Positions 24,493 through 39,400 are shown, numbered from the stretch's first letter. The stretch: 64,000 nt of DNA from Echinococcus granulosus (GCF_000524195.1 NW_020170390.1:1193872-1257871); one strand, 5' to 3'. The notes: generated by a model not told the origin, from the letters alone. A program made the numbers and translations.

Positions 24493-25327
24493 GGGATGCA
24501 TTCCTACAACACCATTTAACACGAGTGCAGCGCCTCGAGTCACGGCCAAGGTCGTAATAGGCCAAAGTGGTATCGAAGACACTTTCTTAAATGTAAAGAA
24601 GAGCTGGTAGACCATTAGTCACCTAAAAGTGGAATCCGATTTGAGGCACCAATTCACCTTTCCATTGAAATCGTAAATGACAAATTATACTTCAGTTAGT
24701 CAAATTCTAGTGATCTTAATAGCGGAATTTTTGACGAGTTTACCATTTCAATAATCTACGACGATTTGGCACTACATAAAGGACTAAAGAAAATGTGCAT
24801 AAGGGATATTAGGTAAAATCCCCACATTTTTCCAAGCCTTGAAGCAATGTTGTGTACCTACAACCACTGAACGATTTGACATACATGATGAAATAAATAA
24901 AGCAAATTATGTATAGCTCGGATACATTAACTAAAATATGGATAGTTAAAAGATAGAAGAGTTCGGTTTCCGTTTGGTGACTGTTATCAGGTAACCAAAA
25001 TCCACCACACTTTTTGAAATATGGGAGTGACTCAAGCAGACCATTATAAAGTGCATATTCTGTGCGGAATATCAATGTGATTATTGGATTGTAATGCGTT
25101 CCAGTAATACCAATTTTGCCTTTAATTTAGCTACGTCGTTCTCTGATTATTCTTATTTCTAGTCGAGTTTGCCAAATCACTTGGCTACAAGTAAATTTGT
25201 TGTCCAATGGATTATATACATCATTATTTAAGTTCTTGGGATTATTAGAAACTGGGCGGACATAATAGTGGACATTAAAATAAGACGAAACGTTGCAACT
25301 GTCTTACGGTAGTTGTAATACCTTAAT

Positions 25328-25523
25328 TGTAGCGTCCCAGGACTCCCTGAAGACGTAAGAAGACAAAATACTCGGGAAGAATATATATTCAGCACGGAGA
25401 AGGTATCTGGGCTATTGGCATGGCCCAAAAGGCCAGCCCACCCAGCGAGGTACAAGGGGCCTCATTCAAAGTACAAAAGTGGCGCCTCACCAGTGCCGAG
25501 AGATAAACCACTATCGTATTACA
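25328..25523 (+). repeat. LTR-like repeat, young subfamily, TSD TAAT
   Basis: The copy is 196 bp, starts TGTAGCGTCCCAGGACTCCC and ends CGTATTACA. TAAT flanks both ends (25324-25327 and 25524-25527). It has the same TATA-like and GATAAA elements as its sister at 24295. Confidence 0.85.
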
Positions 25524-25540
25524 TAATTGTTTGCTAAATT

Positions 25541-25580
25541 CCGGTTATGGAAAGGGGCAAATTAGGGGCTCCGCCCTTTT
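25541..25580 (-). repeat. fragment of the LTR-like family at the edge of a gap
   Basis: The sequence before the gap ends with GGGGCTCCGCC, the reverse complement of the GGCGGAGCCC block of the older copies. The gap may have formed because the assembler stopped in a repeat. Confidence 0.35.
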
Positions 25581-25680
25581 NNNNNNNNNNNNNNNNNNNN
25601 NNNNNNNNNNNNNNNNNNNNNNNNNNNNNNNNNNNNNNNNNNNNNNNNNNNNNNNNNNNNNNNNNNNNNNNNNNNNNNNN
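25581..25680. other. assembly gap (100 N)
   Basis: There are exactly 100 N bases, a scaffold gap of unknown true length, directly beside a repeat fragment. Confidence 0.99.
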
Positions 25681-27492
25681 TGTTGCTGTTTTATTAAACT
25701 TGTAACCGAAAGATCTTACAATTCATTCTAAAAAATTGATGCTCCGAGCATGTCCTGTATCGCCCCAATGACCTCATTCATGAGAAGAAATTCAATAGCG
25801 ATTGCAAATGAAGCGATGAAGCAAAACCACTGGTAATAAAATAGATTAATTCCCATTAAATTCCATTAATTATACGGTTTTCCTGTTACATAAAGTCAAA
25901 TTAATTGCCTCTGAAAACGGCTTTTCTATTCACCTCGTGAGGTATATAAAACGGATACAATCAACACAAGGCTAAGTAGTCGGTTGTTAGATTTTCTCGT
26001 TTGATTATTGTCGTGACCTAAAGAAAAATAAAAGGCCAGCGATGACGTAACATACATTTAAGATGTTCTTGCCTTCATTTCTGCGTTAAGCTATCGCCTT
26101 TTTGTGGCGTAGCCTATTTCGTATTCGGGAGGACGACGGCAGTCTCCCTCTCAGCAAGGAGATTAGCTATGCAAATAAGTCAGACTTGCTATCAGCCTGT
26201 AGGAATTTAAGTGTAACGCAAAAGAAATCAACATTAAATTTCTTCCCCTCTTTACTGCAACCCGAAGGCTAAAAAGCCGAACCTCCAAGATACACCTCTC
26301 AGATAGACGCGAATCATCGTCGTCGTCTTCACAATAGGCACGTATTTAGCGTTGAATCGGGAAGTTGGGCCAAAGCTGAAAAAAACAAGCCCAGGAGCTC
26401 TAAAAGTACAAGGAATGAAAAATATACACCCAAACTGAATGTTTGGAAAAGGCGAAAAAATTCACCGTTTTTTGCTTCATTGGGGCGGTAAATTCAACGC
26501 TCAGTGCTATCAACGGGTGAAAGTAATTCCCGCCTCTTCATCATAAAAACACATTGCAAAACACCACTAAATGGTCTTTTATTACATCAAGTGTGACAAA
26601 TGCGAAAGACGAGGTATCAGCCCTGTAAAAATGATAGTGGTAAATTCTTTTTTGTCAGGTACAAAATTAGTGCACCGGTCACTCACGTTTCTCAAAAATT
26701 ATTTTTTCTTAGGGATCCCACATTGCATTGGCTTCTAATTTAAAATGCAGCTAGATTCTCCTTTTATAGTTGCAAAATGGTTTGAGGAAAGGAACCAGAA
26801 ATGGGCACGCCAGAAGCCATGGTGGAATAGTTGCAGTGGCGAATGTTTCCCTAATATGTATACAAATCAAAACAGGTGCTACCACTTTCCCGAACCATTG
26901 TCTGAATTCATTGTTTACTGATTTTTCATAACACTGCAGTTGATACGTTAATAGCTTCGTTACCGTTCTCAAATATCTACTGCATTTGACTTTAAAATCC
27001 AGCCGCTGCTAATCACAAGCTTATAAACTCACAAAAGGAGATTAACTTTCCGGCACAACGTTTTCCTCACTCTTAATTGTTTTAACTCATTCTGTTTTAG
27101 TGTCAGGTGTTAAGTTCTTAGCAAAACGCCACACTTGGTATTATTGGAGAAAATAAGTCCCCACTGCTGCGAACTGTGTGGTTAATTACATCTCCTACGT
27201 AACTGTTCACTAGATAACTCCAATCAGCGGCAACTCACAGCCTCCTACCATCACGTTTAGGACAGCCATGTAAGGCAGGAGCACAAGTAACAGCAAACAC
27301 ATCTTTCCATAACCAGAAAAGTCAAGAGTAAACTTTTTATCATTACAACCGAGATGATAATCTAAGGGGTACATAAGGCGGTACCTGATGTCAAGTGGTC
27401 ACCACTCTCCACAGATGCATGCACATAAATTTGCGTAAGGAGGGTGAGTGAGTAGTTCTTCACTCGTCAGCTTGAGGACAGGAAGAGGACCT

Positions 27493-30400
27493 CTAGATGG
27501 AGGTGACTTGTTGGTAGGGCTTGGCTCGCTTCTTTGGCCGCTGCATAGGAGTGTCAAGTGTGCTTGTGGGGCTGTAGGCTAGAGCCTCTGACAGCGAGGC
27601 TAGTGTCTCGGCGCCCGAGCAGCTGTCCGGACAGCGACAGATCGCAGTGGATAAGGGTTCAGCACTGCGTCGCTCCGACTCTGAGGCGGTAGAATCCTCT
27701 ACTCGCTGCAGATTGGCGGGGAGATGGTTTTTGCTGCTGCCGCTACAGGCAAATCGCCTCTTGTGGGCTTCAGTGCCAGGCTGACGTAGACACTGTGAGC
27801 GTGACAGCCGTCGAGGCGATAGGTCACAGTAGAGTTTATCAGAGAGCTTCTCCTCACTCTCGGAGTATGAGGAATAGCTGACGGAAACCGAAGGCGTAAT
27901 GGAATCACTAGAGGTAGAGGAAGTGCTCTCTGAGGTGGGCATCCGGTGAAAGTTGGGTGATCGCCTACTGTTTGGGGTTGGAGTGTCCTCTTGATGCTGC
28001 TGGTGTCGCTGTTGTTGTTGTTGCTGTTGCTGCTGCTGCTGTTTCACCATTTGTTCACATTGGCGACAGGAGTAGTAAAGCAGCTGTTTCGAACTTCGTG
28101 TGGACTTGTGACAGGAAATAAAATCCGGGATCTCCTCCTTGGTACGAATGTTGCTGGCACTTCTAGCATTGCCTCGTCTCAGTCGTCCGACGGAGAGAAT
28201 GCTGTTCATCGACTCCGCCGTCAAATCTACCATTCTACGGCGTTTCACCGCAGCCCAGCGCACGGACTCATCATGGTTGCTGTTGCTGCCAATCTCTGTC
28301 TGCTCAGGCGACTCAAGACTGTGCGCAAATACCTCGGGCACTTGAATTTTGGTATTTGAAGTCTTGGTATAGGGGATGACCTTCACGCGCATTGAGTTGG
28401 TGATGTGGTTGGCGATGGCAAAGTGGTTGCTTTTGGGCACTGGAGGTCGTCGATATGTGGAGAGAAAGGGTGTATCTTCGGGTTTGACTTTGTCAAGGCA
28501 ATTTTCGGTGAGAGATATTTGAGCAACTGACGTTGTAGCGGTGGGGATGTGCGAGGGCGAGAGGAGGTCGGTTGAAACGCTGTTCATCATGTTGTAGCTG
28601 AAAGCGCGGGCTTTGTTGCGTTGGTTTTGTCTGTGTCGCAGTTCGGCGAGGAAAAGGTGGATGACGAAGACGCCGGCGAACTCGCTAAGCACAAAGGCCC
28701 CGATGCAGAGACGAAAAGCTGCGCCAAACGAGTAAACGTAGCGCGTCTCCACTCGCAGTGGACCCGAGATCGAGTCGAATGCTAAACTTACACTGCCCAC
28801 GTAGAGTACTATACCTATCAGGGTTAATATACCTAACGGAGAAAATAAAACTCGCTTCAGACTGAACTAGTGGAAAAATGTACCTTCTATTCCTTGCAAG
28901 CCTGCCTTTACGTAGGTGGCGTGAGGCTTCGTGCATAACAACATCGTTTTGTTATTAATAAGGCAACTTCCATAAGTAGATCTTTCAAAAGTCTTTACCG
29001 TAGTTAAAAGCAAAATTAAAAATTGGGAAATAGACTCATAAAGATGTTTAAGTTAGACACAACATCTTTTCACATTTGCGCAATAAATCCGCCCCTATCT
29101 AAAGCAAGAAGAGTTGACCCACGACATTTCAGCAGTGTAGCGGCATCATTGCTCTGTTCATTGTCACATTTACAAATATCATAATAATCAAAGGACTTTT
29201 AACATGGACAAATGTCATCAAAAGCAGTTCCCATGCCTGTCAAAATACCCATAACCCAAATTTTTAAAAACTTATGAAGATTGCAAAATAGTACCATAGG
29301 GGTGCTGATAAATCTTCTACATTTTAAGTTTAAATTGGATATGAATTTGTAGGATGGGTTTCTCTCATGATGAACAACGTGTGATCTCCTAGACGGAGGA
29401 TTGTGGTGATTGTTGGGATACATATCCCATCTTTATTGCATTTGATGAATGCTTTAAGATTCCCAATGTTCTCAATGCTAACTGAGCAGAAAATTAAAGA
29501 TACATAAACTCTAAGTGATGGAGACTCAAACTGGTAGACAATGGTACGGTTGAAGCCCGTAATTATTTCTTCAGGGCAAATGAGCCCATTTTTTAATATG
29601 CGAAGAGAGCAAAGTAGGCATAAGATTTTAATTCCCGCCGAGCACAACTTATGTTTTTCATCGCACCAATAAGGTGCTACAGCCGTAGTCCTGCCATCAC
29701 TTGAGCGTTACACCTTCTTTAGCCACCTCCGGAATCATAAGATGTTGTGAGATTACATGTAGACTGGAAGGAGTAGGAGAAAATGCATTGTGACACCCAA
29801 CACCGACTGAGTTTGCGTGCTCACGGAATTGCAGTGGTGAGGTAGTAGGGATGGGAAGTAAGGGCAGGAGAGAAGAGAAGAGGGCTCACCACTAACGATG
29901 CAAGCACCGCCACCGAGAAAGAGGAGGCGTCGGCTGCGCCGTCGGCCCCAGCATGCCGCCACCCCACAGCCACCACCAAGGCAGAGCAGCAGTAGCCCCG
30001 CGGGGGGAAAGAAGGCGGCAGGTCGCATTGAATCTGTCACCACATACACAGATGCAATTAATCCCTCTGCACTGGTAATCGAGATGCCTGAATTTGTCCA
30101 CCACTTTTAAAACGTTTCATGTGTCTTTAACTGCTACTTGACACGTTGTAGCGTCATTCAAATAAAAATGATGACCGATTAATGAAGAAGCAATTGGAGG
30201 CAAATAGAAAACAAATAGAGGAAACACGTGGCCTGAGATGGCATATTTACGAAAGTAGTTAGGAACTCCTGTTGCATCTGCGTCTGGAAGTTGGCAAGAA
30301 GGCTTTCATACAACATAGGGAATTGTAGTAGCTGTCAACATTTCGACACAGAAGAATTTCGAAGCGTGAAACCTAACAACAAGGTCTAGCAGTGTCAAAG

Positions 30401-33400
30401 TCATTTCGTTTACCCCAGTCAGGCAGACTACTTCGTCAAGTTGATAGGTTTTACCAATGATAGAGCAAATTGTATTATCGTCTGCTTCTTTGAGTGAACT
30501 TAAAATGAATCAGTCCGGATAGCCTTTCCTTGAAATGTTGCTAGTTCATGAGCAGGCTTAAATTATGTGGGCTGAAGGACTTAGTGTTCCTCATATTCTG
30601 AATTTTATCTCCTCTCGACCACAGCGTCAAATTTAAAAGAGAAAAGAACAGTAATTTTTTGGAAAAATACACAGAGCCTTTGAATGAATGCGTCATCTCC
30701 TTGTGGTCTTCACTGGTCAATCCCCCTGACTGGTGTTTAGTTGGGACCTTGAGTTCGTGATCTCAAAATAAAGTGCTTTAATTAAAGTTTAGCTTTTCTC
30801 CAAAAATTAACGTAAAAATAAAGGTTGGAATAACAAGTGGTGGAGAGACTTGTCTATGTCGTTTAAGTGGCGTCGTGGGCTCTCGAACATGGAACATGGA
30901 CAAAAGACGACATAATACCGGGGCACAAAATGTATTGCTGATATGCAGGAGGGCTGGGGGCTGCTGACATAGCCCGGAGTCCATGTCGCCCAGCGAAAGT
31001 AAGAGAAGGAGCCTTAAGCAGCAACAAAATTGAAACGAGAAGTTAAACAAATAATCCAAGTATTATAGTCACAAGAGGTTCGAAAAAAGTGTTCAAAGTT
31101 CCCCTATCCAATATGTATGCATATGTTTGGAGCACTCCAGGTACTCAGTCCACATGTACCTTACAATGATTTTAGAAAAAATAACATTTAAGTCTTTATC
31201 ATCCTTTTTTAGCTTAAAAACAGTAAATATGAAATTAATAAAAATTTTACTAATTGATGGTGCTACTTATATTTGGGGCAATCTAAAATGAATAACTATT
31301 GATTCTGTAGGGCCCCGAGGTATCACTGAAGCCGGAAAAAGACAATACTTGGCCAGAATATATACTGTCGACCTATGGAAGGGCTAGGGGTAGACTAGCG
31401 TAACCCGGAGGCCAAGATGGCCGGTGGAGGTGAAATGGCGGAGCCCTAAGTGACCCGTTATTAAAACCGAGAGTTAAACAAGCAAGTAAGGTATTGCAAT
31501 TCATTTGACACCTATCAGAAAACTCCGAACTCAAATTTGTTCTTTAACCTATTTAAATACTGAATATCGTCTCTCTTATTCACAGATGTATTCCTGAAAC
31601 TTAAACTTGTTTACCATAACAGCGTTCTAGCTAATTGAGCTTGCAATTCATGGCTACATAATGCATTGACTAAACAAATTAAGTGAAGTATAGTTTCAAC
31701 CTCGACTGTATTAATTCGAGGAATGCCAAAGCATTTGACACTGAAAAGCGGGAATCACCAAGAAGTATACATCCATGTGTGACATATTAAGCGAATTTCA
31801 ATAAGAAGGAGAACTTAAAGTCGAAAAGTGAGTTTTATAACCACGGTTGATTTAAGTGAGGCTCATGTTGTTGCATTTTTTGTGATAAATTCCTCCACGC
31901 CTCTGCTGCTCTGCTCAAGCTTTTGCCTTTGATCTTGTCTCCTTAGACCTGTGGTTGTGCAGGGCTCGTGAAGTCACTGGGTGGACCCGCGCTCGTTTGA
32001 TGTGGCGACATTTCTCAGCGCTCGCAAAATCCTTCACCCAAGTGCTTCTTTAGGGCACTAAAAATTTTTCCTCGCAAGCAGACAGCTTTATAAATTGTGG
32101 TGCGGAGAGATGCCCATAGAATCCAACGACTCCTTGGTATGGCTGGATAACACTGGAGGCAAAATGTTTGCTGATATGCCTAAGAGTGATGTGTAGGCAA
32201 CGGGAACTCCGAATCATTTACCTAACATAAATTAAGGAAGCTAGGTGTAGCATATCAAAAAAACAGGGAATAGATTCATGTTTTTTCCAAAATTGCGTGA
32301 AAATAATTGCATGGGTTTCGATTTTGTTAATGATGAACGAAGGCATTCTTCCCTATAGTAACCGGGCAAGGATACTTTGAATAAAATAAGTGAGCTGTGA
32401 AGCATTGCCCTCAATGAACCACATTGATCAAGGAGTAAGTGATTTGATGTTTTTGAGGCAAAATTTAACATGATATTATAAGCCTGACTAGAGTCCTGAT
32501 AAAGGTTATGCTTGCCTTTTCGTAAGAAGCAATTCCCGGTAGAGGCATTTTATCGGGAAGGAATATTTGCAGCATAGAAGATAATTCCTTAAATTCATTT
32601 CATTACTTAATTAGAGTGGGTGCGATTTTTCACTAAAAGTGGAAATTGCTCCTCCACTTTGGTGCAGGAAGGTTTCGTGACACCGGAGTCACTTTCTCTC
32701 TCCCCAATTCACTACTCACAGCATCGGAGATGGGCTTAACGACTCGTCAGTTAACTTTCCTGACTGAGGCTTTTGTGTCAGCTGCGCATTTATATCAGGC
32801 TCAACCTTCTGAGGGAAATTTTAGCCATCGAAAGTCCCCTTCTCAAGTAGTGTCCACAGTCTGCGTTGAAACAGCCAAACCGAATTTTCACATCAAACTC
32901 GGCAGCGCTCAATTGTGCATGAGAGGCAAAATTTTGGTAGTGTGTTCAGAAAGGCCGGAGACAAATCCTTATAAAGACCGCCATTAAAAGGTAGACCTTC
33001 ACCTAGCTAGAATACACTGGAGAAAACCTTAAATCGCCAAGTATTAACCCAGAATGCAACTCCTACCCCAACCCAGGAAATGTTCGGATGCTCACTCAAA
33101 GGCATGAGGCTTAAATTTTGGACAAAATTTTGTGAATGAAATTTGCTCAATACGTCAAACTAAACTGATTTTTGCGTGCTAAGCCCCAATCTAATCCAAA
33201 ATTCTGAAAGTCCTAGGTTCTGTTGGATCAATTAAAGGTGTTGTGTACAAAAAACCTTTCCTACAACCGGCTCTATTGCATTCCCACGTCAAGACGTGTG
33301 CAAAGGAGATGGGAAAACACTAAAATTAGTGTTCAGCTCACAGGGGGCGGGTGAAAATAGCAGACGGAAGAATTTTTGACGTGACCAGATCGAAGGTTTC

Positions 33401-36400
33401 GTGACTTATCAATTTTGGCGACAACAGAGCAGCCGCCTATTTTGGGGCGAAATAAATTCGGTTCAAGAGAACAATGCACCTGCCCTCGGTTAATTGAACC
33501 ACAAATAATGTAGCCCATAGAATTTTATCGACAGCAATGCCTAGCTAAAAGAGGCCGTCTTCAAGGATTTAGAGGACGAGGTGTTTAAGTAGACTTTGGC
33601 AATTATTTACTAAATTCAGCGCACCAAAAACGCACGCTATTAAGAGAAACCGAAGGCTTTGTTTGTCACTTATCAATCCTACTTTGAAGAAGATTGGAAT
33701 TTGCATCTACATTTAGAGCAATCCACGCACGTACTTGGATCTGGTCGAAGTTTGAATGCAGTCCAAGTGGACAACTTTCTTGTCTGCGACAAGTTTCCAC
33801 TTAGGGTGTGTTCAACCTACACAAGTCCACTTTATACAACTAAATTACTCTATTACTTTACACAGTTGTTAGTTTTCAAGTAACAAGAAGTTTATTTAAA
33901 ATACAGGCACCTAAAATGGAAAAATTATGCACGGTTTGTTCAATTCAAGGTTTTGATTGAAGTGGCATATCCGTCTGGTAAGTAAATAGGGTTAAGCATC
34001 GGTTGAGATAAGTGAATATTTTCATTAACAAACAAGGTGGATTTAACTAAATAAACCACTTAATTGCGTTTGGTTGATGTCAGAATGTGGGCGGATTTTT
34101 GGATGCCGTCGTCGTGAGGGGTGGGTACGTGCATGGGAGGGATTCATCTAGCTAGCAAGAGATGTATGTGTTGATAATCGTGTCCGATCAGAGCTGGAAT
34201 AAAAAACGGCCTTGTTTTGTTCCGAGAAAAAACCTCGAAATATTTTCAAGTGCCGAAGACCACCGCTACCACCACCATCACGGAGAACACGAACGCCTAG
34301 CTAGAGAAAAAATAGCTCAAGCCTCTCCATTTTTAGTTGTTTGAGCTAAATTTGATTAGGCGATTCCGAATTTTAGGTCCCAAGGTCGGCTTGCTTTTGT
34401 GGCATGTCTTGCTTCTCGGATTTAGGGTGCTGTAGAGCCACATTCGTAGTTCCCTAGTTTGTTATACGAGAACAGTGGCCTCCAGTTTTCCATAGTTAAA
34501 CACGTCGGAGAATGAGTAAAACGTATAAAATCAGGACTATGATGTAGATTGAATGATGCTTTATTTTCACATCAACGTAATTTCCTTCCCTCTACCTACT
34601 TCCCATTTTACCAGGACGTGTAGTTCTGCTTTCATCCTCAACCCCGAGGCAATGTTTAAAGTTTAATGCCGCAATTTTGATATTCCTCGCGATTTTCAGC
34701 ATCTTTGTTTGGTGTTTCCTTTTCGGAGACTTATCTTTAGCGAAGTACACTTTTTAACGCATAAAGCTAAAAAAGTCTTCGAAACTTCTCCAGGAGGTTA
34801 TTGCAACAGGGGGAAGTTTTAAGTTGGATCAAATGCGCTTGCAGAGATATACAAGAGATGTGAGGCTGAGGAGAAGCAACTTTACAATGTGAAAACCGAT
34901 CAGGACTTGCGGGCTAGAATGTTGAAAATTATCCCCAGAATAGGCCGCGGCTGGCGGGGATGACAAATTCCTCTCATTACTTTAGCATACGAAATGCAAA
35001 AAGGGAGCGATACTTTTTACGGTAGATCATAATGGAAGAGCCTTCAAATGAAATAAATCTTGGGGTTTCTTAACGACACCCCTACTGTGGACTGATTTCG
35101 GTGTAGTCTAATAAGCTAATTGTTTTTTTACTCTCGGTTTAGGTAGCGGGCCATTTGGGGGCTCAGCCATTCTACCTCCGCCGGGAGTTCTGGTCTCTGG
35201 GTCATGCCAGTAGCCCCCAGCCCTGCTCTACGTCGACAATACATATTCTGCCCTATCAGTGTGTCTTCTCTCAGATTTTAGCGAAGTGTAACGGCGTTTG
35301 CTAGGTCCATTGACATCTAATTTATTTTCTCTGCTTTTTTGATGTTTTGGGTGAGCGCAAGATCCAGAGGAAAACGCACAGCACTTTTCAATGTTCTCTT
35401 AAGCACAAACACTTTCGAACAATGGGAGAAAAGTACAGTTTAATTTTTTAATGCTTTAAATTAATTACGCAGAAGAATCGCTGGTGGTTTTTTGATCTCA
35501 GGGACTATCGTGACGTGTAGCATAGCATGACACTTAGAGGGGTACGCGATTACTCCTACTGATAGGAGGAATGCGGCACAATTAATGAAATAATATTTTA
35601 GCCCTATAATAAGTATATCATCAAATTGCGATTAAATTCACATACGCATGAACGACAGCTAGTTGAATGATTCAAAGCATAGGAATGAAAAGGCCATTTT
35701 ACTTACAGAGGATGCTCTCTGTGGGCTTGAGTTCGCCGGCTTCCTTGCCTCGCTGTTGAAAGTAAGGTATGGATGAGCAATTTTCGAAGTGGTAATCATG
35801 GACCACTGCAATAAAAAAACACCCGATTGAGGCGTGAATGTGGGCGTCTCATTCGGGCGACACAACGTGAAGTAGGAGGGTAAAAGGCAAGGAAACCAAT
35901 GCACAGTCGGGTCAAGAATCAGACTCTCCTCTGCAGATGGAATTTCGCGTTTATTTAGGGTGTAAAACCAGTTCTCATGCCTGTTCCAACTTAATCAATG
36001 GCATAGCGACTCCGAAAGGCATGAAAAGTTCAGTTTAATACAAAAAAATCTGAATGCGGTTCACTAAAAACCACGCAGTTATCTACCACTCGGGGAAGAG
36101 TCGTGAGAGCATAAATTACACGTCTAAAATCACCACACTGGGGAAAAACACAACACGCGCAAAATAAAATCACAGTGGAAATTTTATCACCCCATGTGCA
36201 ATATGGTATCCACCTCCAACAGACCGAGCTTTGAAATTAATAGCCACACGTCCAAAACCAAGACTGGCAGTAACTATCTGTGGTCTACGGAAGTTTTGGT
36301 ATCCTACGTTGTGATTAACCCATTCTAACCTATTTTTCCCCTTTATGAATAGCAGGAGCATGTGCAAAGTTTTGAGTAAAGAGAATCACACAAATAAAAA

Positions 36401-39400
36401 GGAATTGCAAGTCAGGAAGATTTCAAATTCCTAGCCTCCCCAAGTCAAGCAGTAAAGTGAACCGAAGTTACGTCACAACCACAAAGTGTCTCTCCAGTGA
36501 CTGTTACGCAAGAAGCCATTGAACCAAAGCGTATATGAAGGCGAATATCAACATCAGGGCTTGGAAAGAAAGCAGTGCCAAGTGCTGAAGCAGAGGACAC
36601 GGCGATTCGCATTCAATTTGCCACTTCATACATAAAGCCTAGCATCCGTGACGCACGCAAGAAATGCCATCTAACTCAAAAGATCTTACGCACCGATTAA
36701 AATGTCCGTTTATTTTTCCGAATAGGGCGCAGAAGTGTAGGTGCGCGTAGCTAATGTGGATGTAAGCTTCAAACTAAAGCATTTTGTTGATAATACGGAA
36801 CATGAAGCGGAGCAAGCTTCAATCCAACTTTCGTGCAATGCCTCCACAATTTTGAAGATCGGAGGCGAGCCGAAGGAGCACGAAAATGAATGGAATTTTT
36901 CACCATTTAGACTAACACCTATTTCTTATTTTAATAAACATCGAATTGCTGCTAAGCACCCTCATATGCATTTGCATGTGTAGAAAGAATCAAGGTGTCT
37001 AAAATACCACTTTTAAGCACAGTCCTTTCATGTGAAGTACCAATTTACTTTTCTATATGACCTAAATCACTGATTCGGCCACAGCTCGTGAGCTCATGCC
37101 CCCTTCAACGCACCTTCTGGTCATATTATGTGCCATTTGGAGAAATAGGTTTAAAACCATCGAGGACGGAGACTTCAGGAGTGGTGGGGGCGGGGAGCGA
37201 ATAAACGCAGGGGCTGTAAACTCCGGTACTCCCCACCCGAGAGGGGTGATCGGCTAGGCGGGGATAGTAACGAAAAACCAAAGTGATGCAATTGCCCTGT
37301 ATGGTGATAAATGTTGAAGTGTGGATACAATTTAGGCAGCATACTAATATCTGGCCCAATTTTCTGGAATTCAGCGAAAATACGGCCAAAGGGAGGATGA
37401 GATTGTACTTACCACCTTGACTAGGAAATGATCGTCAGGGCTCACTATTGCTGTTTCGCTCTCATATAGAGTCGATTTTGAATAAGCAGAAAGTAGGCCG
37501 TAAAAGGTAGATCAACTAGATAAGTAGGCAGCGGTTCATGTACGTCTAGTGCAATTTTAATCGGTAAACACATTTCGTCAGCCATGTAGTGACAAGGTGA
37601 TCGGCTTATTGGATGGTGAGGCCTTTTTGCCATTTCCGAAACCGTCATCATTTTAAAATTTTAACAAGCACCATACCATCACATCATATATAAGGTCTTC
37701 ACCAAAATTCATTCCTTCATGTAATTCAGGTTTTATTAGTAATTGAGTACTTCAGGCTCTCAATTTATCACCTCCAATGAAGCAATAACAACAGTTCTTC
37801 CGTTTACTTGACACACAGGAATGAATGTGATTTGGAACGAAGCTAATGAGTGGAATGTTGTGAGGAGGAACTTTTGCCAGCGTTAAATAACTCCTAAGGA
37901 AATGAAATATGGTCGCGTGAAGGCTCCTGCATAGGCCGACCACCCAAGCAAAGTTGAAACGAATTTCAACCAGTAAATTAGCCTAACACTTTAGTATTCT
38001 TTTACCTAGCTTTATACACCTTTTAACAACTTTAACTGCCAAATTTATCTGACTACATTGTAAGTAGAATATGCTGATCAAGCTATCTCACTGTACTAAT
38101 GTCAAACATTGTTTTGATCGGCGGGTGTTTGCTTCTTGGTAGAAAAGGGACCAGCAAATAAGTGGGAATTCATTAGGAATTTATATTGTTATGCCGGAAT
38201 TTTGGGGTAAAACTTGAGGTTATTTTGCAGCAGTTTGAAGTACTTGATGCTTATCGTGCGCATGCAAGCGAACGTCCTCCTGTTCGAACTGTTTTGCCCA
38301 CTTTTCCGCGCCTACAGCGCTGCGTAGGTAGTATGACTGATGCGTGAATAGGGCCGCCTCTGTAGTATGTGTCTCAAGTGGCAGAAGTGATCCTGGGAAA
38401 ACGATACAACCAATCTTGTGCCCTGTGGGAGTTACTGCATTTTGGACTTTAGCTGTAGAAAATCTCGCAATCCACATTTTGACTGCATCTGCGTGTTTGT
38501 AACTCAAATGACTACTCAACCCATAGCACCAAACAGCATGACACATCCGAGGTGGATCAGACCCATCAAGCGACTGAGCCTGCCTCAGCAATACCTTCTG
38601 ACAATCAGCCTATTAAAACGAAGCTGGGCGAAATCCGTGATTCATTAGTTCCAAGATTATTAGATGAAAGGCCCAAAGGAATACCCATTGCACTGAATTC
38701 GCCCTGTCTTTAGCGTCTTTGTGACACGAATGGAGGATGACAAGTTATGCTTGTAATTAAGGTGGAATTTGCAGGGCCTTTGCAGTGGATTAATTGAAAA
38801 GCCAAGAGCACATTGTCTTCAATGATTACCAAAATAAAACGTTTAGACCAATCCTTAGGTTACATTTTATCCTCCTCGATTAGTATTTTTTGTGGAATTT
38901 ATGAAAGACTAACCACTTCCAACTGTCGGTGAGCAAACATTGCATTGAGAATGTCCCAATGTATTCACCTTCCTTCCTGCTCTAAGAAGAAGCACAATCA
39001 ACTCCAAAAATATTTAAAGTTATGTCAAGTTATGAAGAATAGTTTTGTAGATAAAGGACTCTTCTCTGTCAAATACTTTGTTAATTTTTAAAAATGAATA
39101 ATGATGTCAAAATGCCGCATAGGTGACGCCGATTACAACCTACCTGATTTCTATCAACCTTTCGAAGATGGACAAGCGTGATGGGTGATTACTTTTTGAC
39201 GGAAGGCTTTGGTATAACCCTATGAGATTAATAATGGCTTTACCAAAGTAACGGAAATGTAGAATTAAATTCAGGCCTAGCTATTGCATCTCATTCAGGA
39301 CAACAATGGAAGGGGAATGCAATTGAGAGGATCGTATTTGAAGGTGATAGAGTTTTTGACAGTCTATGAGGCAGCAACCGTGATCTAGAGCACCACTGCA

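Larger units (their letters stand above)
23125..27492. other. gene-poor intergenic region with repeats and a gap
   Basis: No gene was supported between the start of PRPF38A and the 3' end of the calcium-channel-gamma-like gene. Three LTR-like repeat copies (23505, 24295 and 25328) and an N gap lie here. The rest is AT-rich unique sequence with short random open frames. It should include the PRPF38A promoter, which faces the gamma-like gene's 3' end. Confidence 0.5.
30088..35706 (-). other. intron 2 of the gamma-like gene, with repeats
   Basis: This 5.6 kb intron lies between the exon ending KPTESIL and the exon starting ISITSAEG, with a split Cys codon. Three diverged LTR-like repeats lie within it (about 30868, 31306 and 35115). 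The rest is AT-rich, with nothing supported. Confidence 0.6.

Noticed and set aside
24226..24557. Open frames with similar peptides at 24.2-24.5, 25.2-25.5, 44.85-45.2 and 62.1-62.5 kb
   Set aside because: The shared peptides arise because the frames cross copies of the same LTR-like repeat. They are not a conserved protein family.
28889..28936. A minus-strand segment ending HATYVKAGLQGIE with a donor that also joins exon 28832 in phase
   Set aside because: It aligns by eye with stargazin segment 3, but the exon at 29890-30087 joins 28832 in the same phase and supplies both segment 2 and segment 3 with much better similarity. The segment also has no convincing acceptor.
38220..38591. A 123-codon minus-strand frame in intron 1 of the gamma-like gene
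   Set aside because: No recognised family, no flanking splice sites consistent with the gene's phase, and no evidence of being a transposon protein. A chance frame cannot be excluded.
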